Below, in pieces: positions 5,871 to 12,387 of a DNA stretch of 26,936 nucleotides. The notes beneath the pieces were generated by a model. The model was not told the DNA's origin. It ran no database searches and saw only the letters and a list, made by a program, of their open reading frames with translations. Both the position numbers and the translations under genes were made by a program. Source of the stretch: a virus; the IMG/VR virus record IMGVR_UViG_3300037961_002519, positions 1 through 26,936 of that record. One strand, written 5' to 3'. Every line of letters starts with the position of its first letter. The stretch's first letter is position 1.

Positions 5871-8102
5871 TCAAACTCTACCAACGACCTCTTCAAAACT
5901 GACCCCAGTTCGAGTCGCAACAAACGTCAGAGTGACGTAGTTGATCGATTTTGCTGGTTTCAGGAAGATGTCTGCTCTAAATTCATTATTATCAATAACG
6001 TCAGGAGTGTTATTCGTGGTATCACAAACAACCAGGAATCCATAGATTCCTCTCTTCGCCTCAACATCTCTGAGATAAGGTTCAACGATGTTTCTGAAGT
6101 TTGCTCTTGTTAACTCATCATTGAGTTCAAAGAGTTGTGCTTCTGCTGCTCTTTCAAGTGCTTGCTCAACAGTGAGGAACAAGCGACGGACGTTGATTCT
6201 GTCGAACGCAGATGCGTAACCGAGAGCAGTCTTATCACCAAACAGGAGTGAACCAATGCCAGGTTTCGTGACAATTGAGTTAATTCTCAGAGGATACAAT
6301 TGATCTCTTTGAGCCTTGTTTGGATTGTATGCAAGTTTGACAACGTTGTTAAGAATACCACGTTGCTGGCCAGCAGGTGAGAACCAAGGATATGCTTGGA
6401 TCGCTGTTCTAACCATCAATCCAGCAATGTCTGCATTGGTTGGAACATAACGGAATTCATTATTGAATCTGTCATACTTGTATGCGTATCCAGAATCAAA
6501 GACTGCATAAGATGAAGATTGAAGTGGTGAGAAGAACTCAATCAAGTTGTCGGTTTGTACGCTAGAGTTGGTCTCATTGACCAAATCACCTCTGTGTGGT
6601 CCAATGACTGCCATGCAGTCTTTTCTGCTATTTGCAAGAGAAATCAAGTGATTTGCTTTTGCCTGTGACAAGTTCTTGGCACCAAGACCAGGACCCATGA
6701 TCAGATAATCAACTGCGATTTCATCTCTGTTTAGGAAAAGATCGTATCCACTGACAAGATTTCCAAGAGTGGCTTCCATTCCACCGTTGGCTCCGATTTC
6801 AGGAACTCCTGCGGAGTAGTCTTCGCCACCACCAAGTGCGTAAGTTACGTTTCCAATTGAAGCAAAGGTAACGTCCTGCGCCTTCTGTCTCCAAAGTCCA
6901 CCAGCAGTGGTAATTGGAGTATAGTCTGTGGAGAATCCAACTGCTCTTGGCTCAGTGCCATGGTAGAGATCTGCTGCTGCGGATGGGTTATTTCCGGCAT
7001 AGACATAATCTGATCTATCTGCGACATACTGTTTATAGTAGATCTTGGTTGGAGCATCTACGTTTGAAACAGCGTCTTGTGCCTTAGACAGACTTACAAA
7101 CTTCTCAAGGATAGTTCCTTGGTTTCCAGTAATCGTACCAAAGTCGTCAACAACCGCAACGTGGATTCCGTCTCCTTTACCATTTCTATCCAGTGAATAG
7201 ACGTTTGATACTGGTTTTGGAGCAATTGTCTTCCAGTAAATAACCGCGTTATCCAGATCAAGCGTTTGCTGATCGTACCAGTCTTTTGCGGTTACAGGAG
7301 TGTATGCGGCATCGTCTGCAGAAAGTCCAGTGTTAATACCAGCGTTATTAACAAAGAACAGTGAGTCTGAAGTATCAAACTGCGAGTATGCTACTCCCTG
7401 ACTGTAGTCAATCTTTGTGGTAGTATTTACACCCGATGTCGTTTCTACACGAGCGACAACTTTGACATCAATTGTGCTATTTCCGCCAGTTGCGTCTGTG
7501 CTAACACCCGTAATAATACCTTTAAGATATCCATTGAAGGTGGAAGTTGTTCCAAGACCAACAATTACGGTATCATTAAGTGCTGCAGTAACACCATAAC
7601 CAATGATAGCACCAGCAGTGTTAAGGTTGGTTGTGTTAATACCGATTCTTTGGTCCGCAAGGTCGTCAATGACGCAAACCTTGAGTCCGTTGCCCCAGGA
7701 TCCAGGGTTCTTTGCTGCCCAAGCGTAGTTGGTTCCACTCTCGTGGTTGTTTTGGTAATCGTCGTAGTTGTCAATTTTCAATGCATTAGTCGATGCAATA
7801 CCAACACCGGCATTAGCGTTGTTTAAGTCGTCGTCGCCAACTCTAACAACCTTCAGAACTCCTCCATATGAAAGGTATGAAGCCGCACTCATCCAATACT
7901 CGTATTGAGAATCAGTAGAGAGTGGTTTACCAAAAGTGTTGATAAGTTCTTGCTCAGTAGTGATGTCAATCGCTTCATTAACAGGTCCAATTCTGAAAGG
8001 TCCAGCAATCGCACCGATATTATCTAAAACATTATCAGCTCTTCCTACTGTTAAGTCAACCTCCCTAATTAATACACCGGGAGATAATTGAGGAGTCGCC
8101 AT
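5871..8102 (-). CDS. gp18: Tail sheath protein gp18
   Basis: This is the contractile sheath subunit that shortens to drive the tube through the cell envelope. It is 743 residues against 659 in T4. The N terminus LSPGVLIREVDLTVGRADN is the classic sheath start, followed by GPFRIGPVNEAIDITTEQEL. The conserved C-terminal domain is present: NVRRLFLTVEQALERAAEAQ, TRANFRNIVEPYLRDVEAKR, and an end IFLKPAKSINYVTLTFVATR then TGVSFEEVVGRV. The middle (about residues 115-330) is a Thr/Asn/Gly-rich variable region, which probably forms the outward-facing insertion domains and explains the extra length. GGAGA lies about 10 bases before the ATG, with a late motif 35 bases upstream. It lies after the terminase genes, as in T4. 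Confidence 0.98.
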   Translation of the reverse strand: MATPQLSPGVLIREVDLTVGRADNVLDNIGAIAGPFRIGPVNEAIDITTEQELINTFGKPLSTDSQYEYWMSAASYLSYGGVLKVVRVGDDDLNNANAGVGIASTNALKIDNYDDYQNNHESGTNYAWAAKNPGSWGNGLKVCVIDDLADQRIGINTTNLNTAGAIIGYGVTAALNDTVIVGLGTTSTFNGYLKGIITGVSTDATGGNSTIDVKVVARVETTSGVNTTTKIDYSQGVAYSQFDTSDSLFFVNNAGINTGLSADDAAYTPVTAKDWYDQQTLDLDNAVIYWKTIAPKPVSNVYSLDRNGKGDGIHVAVVDDFGTITGNQGTILEKFVSLSKAQDAVSNVDAPTKIYYKQYVADRSDYVYAGNNPSAAADLYHGTEPRAVGFSTDYTPITTAGGLWRQKAQDVTFASIGNVTYALGGGEDYSAGVPEIGANGGMEATLGNLVSGYDLFLNRDEIAVDYLIMGPGLGAKNLSQAKANHLISLANSRKDCMAVIGPHRGDLVNETNSSVQTDNLIEFFSPLQSSSYAVFDSGYAYKYDRFNNEFRYVPTNADIAGLMVRTAIQAYPWFSPAGQQRGILNNVVKLAYNPNKAQRDQLYPLRINSIVTKPGIGSLLFGDKTALGYASAFDRINVRRLFLTVEQALERAAEAQLFELNDELTRANFRNIVEPYLRDVEAKRGIYGFLVVCDTTNNTPDVIDNNEFRADIFLKPAKSINYVTLTFVATRTGVSFEEVVGRV

Positions 8103-8136
8103 GTTTTTGTTCTCCGAATCTCAGTTTATCTGAAAA

Positions 8137-8144
8137 TATTTATT
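8137..8144 (-). promoter_or_regulatory. Late promoter motif AATAAATA before gp18
   Basis: AATAAATA on the minus strand, 35 bases before the gp18 ATG, in the 78-base gap after the zinc-binding gene. No other gene or hairpin is seen in this gap. Confidence 0.65.
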
Positions 8145-8180
8145 AAAAAGTTACTTTTCGCAGGGGAATCATGACGTGAA

Positions 8181-8393
8181 CTACCAATCTGGATATTGCC
8201 AGTGATCGGATGATTTTTTTACTCTCTTTTTGGTGCAGTCCTTACATTCATATGAATATGAGGAAGCAACCGCTCCACGATCTTTTCTTGTTCTATAGAA
8301 GTCATCAACTAAATTCTTGACTTCTCCACACACTCTACATTTTCTATCTTGAAGTAATAAATGACCTAACTTTAATTGACCATCTAAGTCCAT
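8181..8393 (-). CDS. Small zinc-binding protein after the terminase
   Basis: This basic protein of 70 residues carries two CxxC pairs: CRVC at residues 18-21 and CKDC at 50-53, about 28 residues apart. That is a zinc-ribbon layout. Between them lies LVDDFYRTRKDRG and after them KKRVKKSSDHWQYPDW. The Cys spacing resembles the zinc site of T4 endonuclease VII (gp49), but the protein is far too short to contain the rest of that enzyme, so I do not call it a nuclease. I chose the ATG at 8393 because it overlaps the gp17 stop as TAATG, the same joint used elsewhere here. An in-frame ATG at 8411 would add six residues. Its place between gp17 and gp18 suggests a DNA-binding helper in packaging or processing; this is inferred. 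Confidence 0.8.
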   Translation of the reverse strand: MDLDGQLKLGHLLLQDRKCRVCGEVKNLVDDFYRTRKDRGAVASSYSYECKDCTKKRVKKSSDHWQYPDW

Positions 8394-10042
8394 TATGATA
8401 GATAATCCCACATATAAGCTCTATCACCATACTCATCAGTAAACCATCTATCGCCATCATTATCAACAAAACTATCACTGTTTAAACCATCATCGATAAA
8501 TCCAAATGGTGACATGTCTTGTTCAATCTGATTCTTCTGTTCCTCATATAATCTTTTGCGAACGTCTTGATCAGTTAGTTCTTTGAAATAATCTTGTGCA
8601 ACCAACCATGCATAGATGACAAGACACATTGCTAAGTCATCATTACATCCATCTTCAGCCTCAAATGAATTATTCTTTTGAATGAACGTTGTTAGTTCAG
8701 AAATAATTTCGTAGTCATTAAATAATAACTTATCTTCCTCAATAATTGTTTTAAGATTAAGTGCTCCAACCTTCTTTACAGTCTTGGACATCTTGACACC
8801 AAGTTGAGTTTTCTTACCAGAAAAACCCTGACCTACAATTTGTCCCGCTCTACCTCTCATTGAACACATGAGAAGGTTTTGATATTCCAAATCATATTGG
8901 AGGATACTCGCTACCTGATCTCCAATATCATTTACTTCGCATAAAATAAACGCACTGTTATAACTCTTTGCTACTTCCCAAATTATATTGGGAAATAACA
9001 TGGGTTTAATCTCATTATTCCTATACTTAGCTACAATTCTGTGAGGAAACTCTGTAATGTCTACGACCACGAACGCTGAATAATCTTCACTCACTCCACG
9101 AGCAACGTCTACTGTTATGACATAATCGTGATTTTCTTGAGATGATTCATATACATCCAACCCAGCATTTCTTTTAGATGGATTATCATAAATGAGAGTT
9201 CTGAGTTTACTGGGTGCAATCAGGGTATCAACTGATCCTAAGAACTCACATTCAAACTCAACCTTGAACTGTGCTTCTGACGTGTTCTTAATAGTTGTTT
9301 TTTTCCACTTCTCATCCCTACCTGGAACTTCTGACCAGTGAACATCTGTAGGGACATAATCATTCTTTTGTTTTTCTGCATCGTGCCACAGACGGTAGAA
9401 GTGGTTCATACCATGTGGCGTGGACACGATAATTACTTTGGTGTTTTTACCAGAAGTAATAGTAGGATAAACAGATGCAAAGAACGAGTCAGCGACGTGA
9501 TTTGGGACAAACGCGAACTCGTCGAGAAAGAGGATGTTGAACGACATACCTCGGACAGCACTTGCAGACGTAGAAGCTGCCAATATCTTACTGCCATTTT
9601 CTAATTCCAGAGATCCTTTGTTCCATGCTATGATACCTTGTTGCATCCATCGTGGCAAGTTTTCATAAGCAGTCTGTAACCTTCCAAGAAGTTCTCTTGC
9701 GGTTGCTGCTTTGTTTGCCAGAATGCCAATGTTTACGCTGTCATTGAATACAGCATAATGCAAAAGGTAAGATACGACTGTAGTGGATTTACCAGTTTGT
9801 CGTGGCATCTTACAGATATTAAATCTGTTATTGTGGAAGTTATTAATTAACTTCTCCTGGAAATGATATGGGTGGAACTGAGTCAAACCCTCATCAAGAG
9901 AAATAATCTTAACATAGTTATTTGCAAAGTAAACAGGATCTTCTTTGCATTTCATAAACTCAATAACTTGCTCTTGAGTAAACTCAATCGCAGTATTTGC
10001 TTTTTTTAAATTAGGATTGCCAAGATATACATTATCAGACAT
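8393..10042 (-). CDS. gp17: Terminase large subunit gp17 (packaging ATPase and nuclease)
   Basis: This is the motor and headful nuclease that pumps DNA through the portal. It is 549 residues against 610 in T4. The ATPase domain holds Walker A at residues 79-87 (MPRQTGKST, Lys85) and Walker B at about 170-175 (ILFLDE, Asp174 and catalytic Glu175). STPHGMNHFY (207-216) is the coupling motif region. The RNase H-like nuclease domain begins about residue 305: VITVDVARGVSEDYSAFVVV carries Asp312, FILCEVNDIGDQV carries Glu369, and CNDDLAMCLVIYAW carries the last acidic residues. QFKVEFECEFLGS is also typical of the family. A good ribosome site, AAGGAG, lies about 13 bases before the ATG, inside the end of the 52-residue gene upstream. 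Confidence 0.98.
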   Translation of the reverse strand: MSDNVYLGNPNLKKANTAIEFTQEQVIEFMKCKEDPVYFANNYVKIISLDEGLTQFHPYHFQEKLINNFHNNRFNICKMPRQTGKSTTVVSYLLHYAVFNDSVNIGILANKAATARELLGRLQTAYENLPRWMQQGIIAWNKGSLELENGSKILAASTSASAVRGMSFNILFLDEFAFVPNHVADSFFASVYPTITSGKNTKVIIVSTPHGMNHFYRLWHDAEKQKNDYVPTDVHWSEVPGRDEKWKKTTIKNTSEAQFKVEFECEFLGSVDTLIAPSKLRTLIYDNPSKRNAGLDVYESSQENHDYVITVDVARGVSEDYSAFVVVDITEFPHRIVAKYRNNEIKPMLFPNIIWEVAKSYNSAFILCEVNDIGDQVASILQYDLEYQNLLMCSMRGRAGQIVGQGFSGKKTQLGVKMSKTVKKVGALNLKTIIEEDKLLFNDYEIISELTTFIQKNNSFEAEDGCNDDLAMCLVIYAWLVAQDYFKELTDQDVRKRLYEEQKNQIEQDMSPFGFIDDGLNSDSFVDNDGDRWFTDEYGDRAYMWDYLS

Positions 10043-10047
10043 TCAGT

Positions 10048-10206
10048 TCAAACTCCTTTTAACATTGACCCTTTTTTTATTTGGGACGGTTTTAGAGAAT
10101 CTGCCGGTTTTTGGGGATTGTTTATAGCTTTATATCTAGCATTAATACTGGCATCTTTTTGAACAGGAGTTAAAGATGTTTCGTAAAATTGCTTGAAAGT
10201 TTTCAT
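10048..10206 (-). CDS. Small basic protein starting MKTFKQF; possible internal head protein
   Basis: This 52-residue gene fills the gap between the 675-residue gene and gp17. Its ATG is one base after the upstream stop (TGATATG) and its stop is 5 bases before the gp17 ATG, so it fits the operon exactly. It starts MKTFKQFYETS. T4 internal proteins start with the capsid targeting sequence MKTYQEFIAE, which places them in the prohead core and is removed by gp21. Here FYE at residues 7-9 could be the cleavage site. The rest, such as PQKPADSLKPSQIKKGSML, is basic (about 8 Lys/Arg against 2 Asp) and probably unstructured. An AATAAATA late motif lies 28 bases upstream. That it is a real gene is well supported by fit and start; the internal-protein role is inference. 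Confidence 0.72.
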   Translation of the reverse strand: MKTFKQFYETSLTPVQKDASINARYKAINNPQKPADSLKPSQIKKGSMLKGV

Positions 10207-10207
10207 A

Positions 10208-12235
10208 TCAGCAGTTCCAAGCTCTTAATGATTTATTTATTCTACTGTTGGGATCGTTAGCAGTTTTAGATGAAGTCAACTTTTTCTTCATACCCTTCAT
10301 TCGAGCACAAAATGATGCGCGACGGGGGTTTCCAACCTTCTTGCTTGGTGCCTTAAGGTCGCTTCCAGGATTCTCTCTTTCGTAAGATTTGCGTCCTTTT
10401 TCGTTGAGTCCACCTGATTTTTTCTTTCCTTCCTTTCTTGTCCATGCTGCTGATTCTGCATGGAGAAGTGGTTGTCCTGGGACATACTCGGATACCTGGT
10501 AACTTTGAACTTTAGCGCCAGGATAGACCTTTTCAATCTGATCTTGTACTTCAGATCTACTTGGTTTCTTTACCGTTGGGAAAAACATTTTAATGCCATA
10601 ATATTTTCCTCTCCATGAGAGGTGAACCATAATAATGTTTCCAGTTTTTGCTGGGATGCGAATGGCTTCATTAACTTCTTCGGGGCAGGCATCGGAACCA
10701 TGAACTGGGCAATCTTTACCCTTCTTGGTGTGAACGCATTCTGCCTCTTCTTTTTTGACACAGTTTGGATATCTCTTACCAAACATGGTCTTCATGCCTT
10801 TCTTCTCATATCCTTTCCAACACTTCTCATCAAGTTCAAATTCTTCTTTCTTAGTCTTAGACTTGTTTCCCCAGTTGGCAGCACCAACTTTACGGCATTT
10901 GACCAGTGCTCCTGACGCATATGCACTTGGCCAAACAGAGTAGCGTGATTTGACTTTGTGGTAGCAAGCATCTTTCTTGCCTTCCTCAATATCAATTTGA
11001 TCACCTACTTCAACATTATTTTCTGCGAACCATCCACGGTTTACTTCTAACGCGCACAGTACTTCTCCATCCGAAGTTACTGGGGATTCGTCAAATGGTT
11101 CTAGTTCTTTTATGCTTTCGATTATGCCATCCTCTCTGATGAAAGCAATATCCAGAGGGATTTTGGTTTCTTTCATGTAGAAAGATTGCTCTGCTACTTC
11201 ATCAAAGACGAACAGCATTCCACTGTTTTCTTCTAAACTTTCGCGGAACATGAGTCCCAAGTTGAAATCTCTAATGTTATTTGGAATTTCGATGTTGAGT
11301 GGCAGAGTTACGAACTCTGTGCTTTCCTTTACAGATTTCATTTTTTTCTTGGGTTTATCAGTTGGAACATATGTGGGTTTTGCCGCACCAGTCTTTTGTG
11401 GTTGACCAGGATCAGCAGCTCTCTTTCTTCTTTGAGCAGACTCTCTTTCGGATTTGCTCATGCTTGCTCTCTTTGCAGAGGACACGCATTTAGGTGTTGA
11501 TTTTTGACCAGGTTGACGAGCACAGGGTTTACCTGACACTACTTGAACCCAACCAGGTTTCCCACCTTTTGATCTTGACTTACCAAACCAATCGCGAAGA
11601 CCTTCTTCACTTACAGTGCCACCGTTTCCGTTGCCACCATTACCATTACCATTACCATTACCATTTCCGTTGCCATTACCATTCTTTTTGGTATCGTCAA
11701 CAGAATGACCATTTTCTTTACGAAGCATTCCTGCACGACCAACTACTTTGAATCCTTTGGGGATTGGCTTACACTTTTCATCGGTGTAACAGTAGTATTG
11801 TCCTTCAGGGCAACGACCATTCTTCTTCTCTTCATTTACATCACCAGAAGTATCTTTCTTATGAAGATTCTTATAGAGATGTTTATGAAGAGGTTTTGCT
11901 TTATTCATGATTTTATCTTTTTCAGAATAGTCTTGCGCTTCATTCATTTTTTTGGTCTTCTTCTTCATTGAGTTAATGAACTTTCTATAAACCGCTGCTT
12001 CTGAAGTCTTTCCCATTTCTCTTGCTCTCTGTTCCATAGCAACAGCTGCCTGGATTTTGTGAGCATGAGATCTTGATGAATTACGAATCTTAGAAACAGA
12101 TGCTTTAGCAGTCGCAACATCCTTAAACCCAAGTCCATGAATCGTGCCTTTTGGATTTTCATCCGTATAAAGGTCAGAGTGTTTCTTGGAGTTTGCTGGT
12201 TGACCAGGTTTTCTTGGGATACGAGGATTGCTCAT
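10208..12235 (-). CDS. Mosaic lysine-rich protein with DUF192 domain and several Cys-bearing modules
   Basis: This protein of 675 residues looks like a chain of small basic modules. Residues 18-99 are a helical unit (HGLGFKDVATAKASVSKI). 139-166 hold CPEGQYYCYTDEKCKPIPKG. 185-206 are Asn-Gly repeats. 211-292 hold GLRDWFGKS, GWVQVVSGKPCAR and PKCVSSAKRASMSKSER. 306-419 are a DUF192 domain (GLMFRESL, GMLFVFDE, IPLDIAFI, ALEVNRGWF). 421-457 hold CYHKVKSRYSVWPSAYASGA. 468-493 hold CWKGYEKKGMK and RYPNC. 499-517 are a Cys/His knuckle. 525-592 are a small alpha/beta unit. 605-675 hold GGLNEKGRKSYERENPGSDL and end NKSLRAWNC. The function is unknown. No enzyme site is evident. Its strong basic charge and its place between the terminase genes suggest a DNA-associated virion protein. 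Its ATG overlaps the upstream stop as ATGA. Confidence 0.9.
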   Translation of the reverse strand: MSNPRIPRKPGQPANSKKHSDLYTDENPKGTIHGLGFKDVATAKASVSKIRNSSRSHAHKIQAAVAMEQRAREMGKTSEAAVYRKFINSMKKKTKKMNEAQDYSEKDKIMNKAKPLHKHLYKNLHKKDTSGDVNEEKKNGRCPEGQYYCYTDEKCKPIPKGFKVVGRAGMLRKENGHSVDDTKKNGNGNGNGNGNGNGNGGNGNGGTVSEEGLRDWFGKSRSKGGKPGWVQVVSGKPCARQPGQKSTPKCVSSAKRASMSKSERESAQRRKRAADPGQPQKTGAAKPTYVPTDKPKKKMKSVKESTEFVTLPLNIEIPNNIRDFNLGLMFRESLEENSGMLFVFDEVAEQSFYMKETKIPLDIAFIREDGIIESIKELEPFDESPVTSDGEVLCALEVNRGWFAENNVEVGDQIDIEEGKKDACYHKVKSRYSVWPSAYASGALVKCRKVGAANWGNKSKTKKEEFELDEKCWKGYEKKGMKTMFGKRYPNCVKKEEAECVHTKKGKDCPVHGSDACPEEVNEAIRIPAKTGNIIMVHLSWRGKYYGIKMFFPTVKKPSRSEVQDQIEKVYPGAKVQSYQVSEYVPGQPLLHAESAAWTRKEGKKKSGGLNEKGRKSYERENPGSDLKAPSKKVGNPRRASFCARMKGMKKKLTSSKTANDPNSRINKSLRAWNC
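10234..10241 (-). promoter_or_regulatory. Late promoter motif AATAAATA before the 52-residue gene and gp17
   Basis: AATAAATA on the minus strand, 28 bases before the ATG of the 52-residue gene. It lies within the last codons of the 675-residue gene (AGA ATA AAT AAA). Its spacing matches that of gp20 and gp67. It would give the large terminase and its small upstream neighbour their own late transcript. Confidence 0.55.
11618..11683 (-). repeat. Hexanucleotide tract encoding Asn-Gly repeats
   Basis: On the minus strand a GGTAAT/GGCAAC-type hexamer repeats, encoding eight Asn-Gly pairs then G, two more pairs and G (residues 185-206 of the 675-residue protein). The central copies are nearly identical (AATGGT), a typical slippage-prone tandem repeat. 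At protein level it is a flexible linker between modules. Confidence 0.9.
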
Positions 12236-12387
12236 TCAACTGGTTTAGATTTAGTTTGACCACCTGCTGCTCTTTTTTTACGTCCAGCACAGTGTGCTTT
12301 CTGAGAGAATCCTTTCGGATTTGAACAGTCAATACTCTTTTTATATTTATTAGACCAAGACTCTTGAAACTGTTTGTATGTTTTCAT
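12232..12387 (-). CDS. Small basic protein starting MKTYKQF with a paired-Cys module; possible internal head protein
   Basis: This 51-residue gene fits exactly between two neighbours: its ATG overlaps the stop of the 656-residue gene (ATGA), and its own stop overlaps the ATG of the 675-residue gene (ATGA). It starts MKTYKQFQESW, sharing MKTYxxF with the T4 capsid targeting sequence MKTYQEFIAE and MKTxKQF with the 52-residue gene before gp17. FQE at residues 7-9 could be cut by gp21. The remainder holds DCSNPKGFSQKAHCAGRKKR (residues 20-39), a compact Cys-x11-Cys basic unit, followed by AAGGQTKSKPVE. It carries roughly 11 Lys/Arg against 2 acidic residues after the proposed cut. The module style matches the adjacent mosaic protein. 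Coding reality is well supported by the two overlaps; function is inferred. Confidence 0.78.
   Translation of the reverse strand: MKTYKQFQESWSNKYKKSIDCSNPKGFSQKAHCAGRKKRAAGGQTKSKPVE

Noticed and set aside
5679-6113. Plus-strand frame of 144 codons opposite gp19 and gp18
   Set aside because: It crosses the gp18-gp19 joint in antisense, has no plausible domain, and lies opposite two certain genes.
8394-8411. Earlier ATG for the zinc-binding protein
   Set aside because: It would overlap gp17 by 19 bases and add MGLSII. The ATG at 8393 makes the TAATG joint used for two other genes here. It remains possible.
12344-12351. AATAAATA motif inside the 51-residue gene
   Set aside because: It matches the late octamer but is 109 bases before the next start, unlike the 20-43 base spacing of the others. 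AT-rich codons explain it.
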